Below, in pieces: positions 51,924 through 54,991 of a DNA stretch of 54,991 bases. A program made the position numbers and the translations under genes. The notes beneath the pieces were generated by a model. It was not told the DNA's origin, made no database searches, and saw only the letters and a program-made list of their open reading frames with translations. Every line of letters starts with the position of its first letter. The stretch's first letter is position 1. Origin of the DNA: Marinomonas arctica (GTDB lineage: Bacteria; Pseudomonadota; Gammaproteobacteria; Pseudomonadales; Marinomonadaceae); contig NZ_QHJF01000014.1 in the NCBI RefSeq assembly GCF_003259225.1, forward strand, positions 1-54,991, read 5' to 3'.

Positions 51924-52661
51924 GGAGATGCCATCCCATATCAGTTTTAACCCAGTTAAAAAAAGACAGCCATACATGACTTTAAAGAACAGTGCTGTGG
52001 ATATTTTATAGTGCAGCCATGCGCCAAGTTGTACGCCTAAAAAGGCGATAGGGGTGAAGCTAAGCGACAGCAGTATGTTTGATGTGTTGAGCTGTCCTAA
52101 CATGCCATAGGGTATTAGTTTTACGTAATTGATGGCGGTAAAAATAACCGCAGCGGTGGCAACGTATTGGGTTTTATCTAGATTGGCTCTAAGCAAATAT
52201 ACGCTCATTGGTGGTCCGCCAGCATGGGCGATAAAGCTGGTGAATCCACCCAGGGCACACCACAGTTTTCCCGTTATGGCTCTAAGTGGTTTGCGTGTTG
52301 TGTTGGTGTTTTTTCTTGGCCATGAGTTCAATGTAAAGCCTACGGCAATGACTCCGACCATGATTTTTAACCACTCTGTCGAGAACCAAGATGCGGTTAA
52401 GCCACCAATAATAACGCCAATAATTGCTGCTGGAATGCATTTCAAGAGTTGTTCTGCGTTCCATTTTTTCCAGAACTTTTGCACGGTAAATATGTCCATG
52501 ATGCAGAGAATGGGTAGCATGATGGCGGCGGCAAGTGTCGGTGACGTTTGTAATGATATAAGTGGTACGGCGAGGATGCCAAATGCACCAGAAAATCCCC
52601 CTTTCGAAACACCAGTGATAAACACGGCAATACCAATCAGTGAAATGAGCAACCAATCCAT
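51912..52661 (-). CDS. TauE/SafE-family membrane permease
   Basis: A 249-aa membrane protein with about eight helices. TGVSKGGFSGAFGILAVPL near residues 17-35 and GFTSFIAHAGGPPMSVYLL near 138-156 are the two repeated TauE/SafE motifs. Members export sulfite or sulfoacetate or import other organic anions; the substrate is not predictable here. It is divergent from tsaE. Confidence 0.87.
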   Translation of the reverse strand: MDWLLISLIGIAVFITGVSKGGFSGAFGILAVPLISLQTSPTLAAAIMLPILCIMDIFTVQKFWKKWNAEQLLKCIPAAIIGVIIGGLTASWFSTEWLKIMVGVIAVGFTLNSWPRKNTNTTRKPLRAITGKLWCALGGFTSFIAHAGGPPMSVYLLRANLDKTQYVATAAVIFTAINYVKLIPYGMLGQLNTSNILLSLSFTPIAFLGVQLGAWLHYKISTALFFKVMYGCLFLTGLKLIWDGISGLN

Positions 52662-52812
52662 AGGTATCCTTGTTAGTGGGGATGTGTGTGAGTGATAACG
52701 TCTTGTTTACTAATTATGCGCCATTGATGCTTGTTTCAAAAGACTTGTGTATTAGAATTGCCGTTATTGTTTTAGTTTGCCTGTATGTTGAAGTGAGAAG
52801 GGCTAGTTGGTG

Positions 52813-53283
52813 ATGCGAATAGAAAAAGAGATTTATGGTGAAGAGGCGATGGAGGGCTTGGGAGCGATTATTTCTTCCGCGCTAAAAGAAGGGGGTGTCG
52901 TCTATCTAGAAGGTGATTTAGGTATGGGCAAAACGACGCTAGTAAGGGGGATATTACGCGGTTTGGGGTATCAAGGGCCTGTAAAGAGTCCAACCTATAC
53001 CATCGTTGAACCGTATGAGTTTATGGGTCTGGAGGCTTATCATTTTGACCTTTATCGGGTTGGAAATGCCGAAGAGCTTGAGTTTATGGGGATTCGTGAT
53101 TATTTCGCTGTTGGCAGCTTATGCTTAATAGAGTGGGCTGAAATGGGACGAGGAGTGCTTCCTGAGGCTGATCTGGTTATTTCTTTGCAATTGATCCGAC
53201 AGGGGCGTCATGTTTCTTTTATTGCGCAATCAGAAAAGGGGAATGTGGCGTTAAACGCTCTACGGGAGGTCATAACTTCTTGA
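52813..53283 (+). CDS. tsaE: tRNA threonylcarbamoyladenosine biosynthesis ATPase TsaE
   Basis: A protein of about 156 aa with the Walker A motif GDLGMGKTTLVRG near residues 35-47, SPTYTIVEPY near 60, and HFDLYRVGNAEELE near 78. It supports the TsaB-TsaD complex in making t6A37 of tRNA. I start at ATG 52813 with AAGGG upstream; in-frame TTG 52807 is an alternative. tsaE-amiB-mutL is a conserved order. Confidence 0.92.
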   Translation: MRIEKEIYGEEAMEGLGAIISSALKEGGVVYLEGDLGMGKTTLVRGILRGLGYQGPVKSPTYTIVEPYEFMGLEAYHFDLYRVGNAEELEFMGIRDYFAVGSLCLIEWAEMGRGVLPEADLVISLQLIRQGRHVSFIAQSEKGNVALNALREVITS

Positions 53284-53369
53284 TGTATAGATGTCTTTAC
53301 TATAAGTAAGATTGAGATCCACTTAATCAGCGGTTATAGTGTGACAGATATACTAGCTAGCTGTCTGAT

Positions 53370-54698
53370 ATGCATACTAAATTTCAAACTTGTCTTTTTG
53401 TTTTTATTAATTTAATCCTGTCTGTCGCATGCTTAGATGTGTTTGCGGCAGAGGTTCGAGATATTCGTGTTGCCCAACAAGAAGGGGTGACTCGTTTGGT
53501 TTTTGAGCTTTCTGAGCTTTCTGAGCATCGGATTTTTCCCCTTTCAAATCCAGAGAGGGTGGTCTTGGATGTGAGTGGCGTTAATCTAGAGGCGTCTGTG
53601 GTTGATGGGTTGTCAGCCTTGTCCTCGGATGTGTTGATGCGCGTTCGCTACGCTAAGCGTGATAATGGTGTGCGATTTGTGCTTGATTTGGCACAAGCCG
53701 CTAAGGCTAAAAGTACCGTGCTGGCCGCCAATGGCACCTATGGTCCTCGTATATTAGTCGAGCTTGAGTACGGTGTTCGAAAGCCTGCCACTGTTGTCAA
53801 AAGCTTGGCGAATTTGTCGAAAGAGAAGCGTGACATTGTGATTGCGATTGATCCGGGGCACGGTGGAAAGGATCCTGGTGCTTTGGGGCAGCACAATGTT
53901 CGTGAAAAAGATATTGTGTTGTCTATTGGTAAAGAGTTGGCAAGCCGAATTAACGCCGTAGAAGGCTTTAAAGCTGTTTTGACTCGGTCTACCGACACTT
54001 ATCTTCAGTTGCGTGATCGTTCTCGAGTGGCGCGTGAAGCCAATGCGGATTTATTAATTTCAATACACGCTGATGCGTTTACCAAGGCAAGTGCTCGTGG
54101 TGCTTCGGTGTGGGCGCTCTCGTTAAGTGGTAAAACGTCTGAAATGGGTCGATGGCTAGCTCAACAAGAAAACTCTGCTGACTTAGTTGGTGGTATTTCG
54201 CTTGATGACAAGGATCAGTTGTTGGCAGAGGTGTTGCTTGATATGTCTATGAACTCCACCATTCAAATGAGTTTGAATGTGGGTGACAGTGTTTTGGGAG
54301 AAATGAAGAATGTGGCTGTCTTGCATAAGGACAGTGTTCAGCAAGCAGGCTTTGTGGTTTTAAAGTCACCTGATATTCCATCTATCTTGATTGAAACAGG
54401 TTTTGTTTCCAATAGTACTGAAGCGAAAAACTTATCAAGTAAGACTTATCGTGTAAAGCTCGCGGCTTCAATAGCCAAAGGCGTGATTGGGTATTTCACT
54501 AAGAACGCCCCGGATGGTTCTCTGGTTGCATGGAAGCAAAATAAGCATACAGACCGTGTTTATACGGTTGGTAAAGGGGATACCTTGTCTGAAATTGCAC
54601 GTCGTAATCAGGTTTCCTTGCCTGTTTTGCGTCAAGCCAATAATCTTAATAATGATGTTATTTGGATTGGTCAGAAACTTGTTATTCCTGCCGGATAA
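53370..54698 (+). CDS. amiB: N-acetylmuramoyl-L-alanine amidase, AmiB-like
   Basis: A 442-aa periplasmic cell-division amidase. A signal peptide (cleavage after VFA near residue 26) precedes an AMIN domain (about 28-125), an Amidase_3 catalytic domain (about 158-375) and a C-terminal LysM domain (about 397-441, YTVGKGDTLSEIARRNQVS). Zinc ligands are visible: His in IDPGHGGKDPGA, Glu in VREKDIVL and His in LISIHADAF; the catalytic Glu is in ILIETGFVSN. The LysM places it with AmiB rather than AmiA or AmiC. Confidence 0.93.
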   Translation: MHTKFQTCLFVFINLILSVACLDVFAAEVRDIRVAQQEGVTRLVFELSELSEHRIFPLSNPERVVLDVSGVNLEASVVDGLSALSSDVLMRVRYAKRDNGVRFVLDLAQAAKAKSTVLAANGTYGPRILVELEYGVRKPATVVKSLANLSKEKRDIVIAIDPGHGGKDPGALGQHNVREKDIVLSIGKELASRINAVEGFKAVLTRSTDTYLQLRDRSRVAREANADLLISIHADAFTKASARGASVWALSLSGKTSEMGRWLAQQENSADLVGGISLDDKDQLLAEVLLDMSMNSTIQMSLNVGDSVLGEMKNVAVLHKDSVQQAGFVVLKSPDIPSILIETGFVSNSTEAKNLSSKTYRVKLAASIAKGVIGYFTKNAPDGSLVAWKQNKHTDRVYTVGKGDTLSEIARRNQVSLPVLRQANNLNNDVIWIGQKLVIPAG

Positions 54699-54711
54699 CG
54701 CCATATTTAAA

Positions 54712-54740
54712 CCCCTTGCATCGGAAGGGGTGTCATTTTT
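54712..54740 (+). terminator. weak terminator between amiB and mutL
   Basis: CCCCTT and AAGGGG form a six-base stem with a seven-base loop, followed by TGTCATTTTT. It may reduce but not abolish readthrough into mutL. Confidence 0.5.
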
Positions 54741-54751
54741 GAAGGTCGTTC

Positions 54752-54991
54752 ATGCAAAGAATTAATCTTTTATCGCCACGTCTAGCCAACCAAATTGCTG
54801 CGGGAGAGGTGGTTGAACGCCCCGCTTCCGTCGTAAAAGAGTTGCTTGAAAACAGTCTTGATGCTGGCGCCTCTCAGCTTGATATTGATGTGGAGCAGGG
54901 GGGCGTTAGGTGTATAAAAATACGAGATAATGGCACCGGCATTATGAAAGAAGATCTTTCGTTGGCCTTGAGTCGTCATGCGACAAGCAAA
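54752..54991 (+). CDS. mutL: DNA mismatch repair protein MutL (5' part only)
   Basis: The first 80 codons of mutL, open to the window edge. [20 protein letters not shown] and SLDAGA form the N-box of the GHKL ATPase, and IRDNGTGI is the first glycine-containing ATP motif. GAAGGT lies upstream of ATG 54752. MutL couples MutS mismatch recognition to strand incision. The rest of the gene is outside the window. Confidence 0.95.
   Translation, partial: MQRINLLSPRLANQIAAGEVVERPASVVKELLENSLDAGASQLDIDVEQGGVRCIKIRDNGTGIMKEDLSLALSRHATSK

Noticed and set aside
52129..52695. A 188-codon plus-strand frame opposite the TauE/SafE gene
   Set aside because: The opposite strand encodes a protein with both TauE/SafE motifs; this frame has none.

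Overview
The window looks like chromosomal DNA of a marine gammaproteobacterium of the Oceanospirillales, most likely Marinomonas or a close relative. This rests on the protein sequences, a moderate GC content, and gene order shared with Pseudomonas-type genomes (queA-tgt-yajC-secD-secF; psd ... motA-motB / rsgA / orn ... tsaE-amiB-mutL). The genus is an inference; no rRNA gene is present.

Layout. (1) 1-4.4 kb is accessory DNA. Three sites with the architecture of integron attC recombination sites (919-975, 2861-2916, 3426-3503) separate plus-strand single-gene cassettes: a small membrane protein, a 615-aa protein I cannot assign, and a GIY-YIG-like protein. A vapBC toxin-antitoxin pair on the opposite strand follows, with a truncated DUF1127 gene between it and the last clear attC. 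No integrase gene is in the window. (2) 4.4-10.1 kb has a complete DUF1127 gene, a GcvA-like LysR regulator, and an AraC / alpha-beta hydrolase / MFS exporter / cyclophilin-like cluster. (3) 10.2-10.6 kb is a decayed IS3-family transposase. (4) 10.8-21.3 kb has a LivKGFHM-type ABC transporter operon behind a candidate sigma-54 promoter, pssA, and a divergent glycine-betaine oxygenase pair (gbcA/gbcB) with a GbdR-like regulator. A candidate regulator site with two correctly spaced half-sites lies between gbcA and gbcB. (5) 21.3-25.2 kb is a type VI secretion-like phospholipase effector (DUF2235/Tle1 class, with a LysM domain), a lipoprotein that may be its immunity protein, and a broken duplicate of part of the effector. 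(6) 25.3-31.5 kb has an ArnT-like glycosyltransferase, a GtrB/ArnC-like transferase, a divergent two-component system, a pirin and a GtrA-like protein. (7) 31.6-33.7 kb has small redox, tautomerase, transporter and VOC genes. (8) 33.7-38.7 kb is an AGCS symporter-aspartase-asparaginase operon divergent from an HTH regulator, with a near-perfect palindrome between them. (9) 38.7-55 kb is core genome: tRNA-Leu(CAA), queA, tgt, yajC, secD, secF, a serine hydrolase, psd, an HDOD protein, motAB, rsgA, orn, a TauE/SafE permease, tsaE, amiB and the start of mutL, which runs off the window.

How genes work together. gbcA and gbcB encode the oxygenase and reductase for the first demethylation of glycine betaine, with gbdR as the probable activator; the adjacent transporter may import a related nitrogen compound. 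The AGCS-aspA-ansA operon would take up an amino acid and convert asparagine to aspartate and then fumarate, releasing two ammonia. PssA and Psd together make phosphatidylethanolamine. The effector, lipoprotein and effector fragment have the layout of an antibacterial toxin locus that has duplicated. No database search was possible, so family names rest on recognised motifs and gene context.
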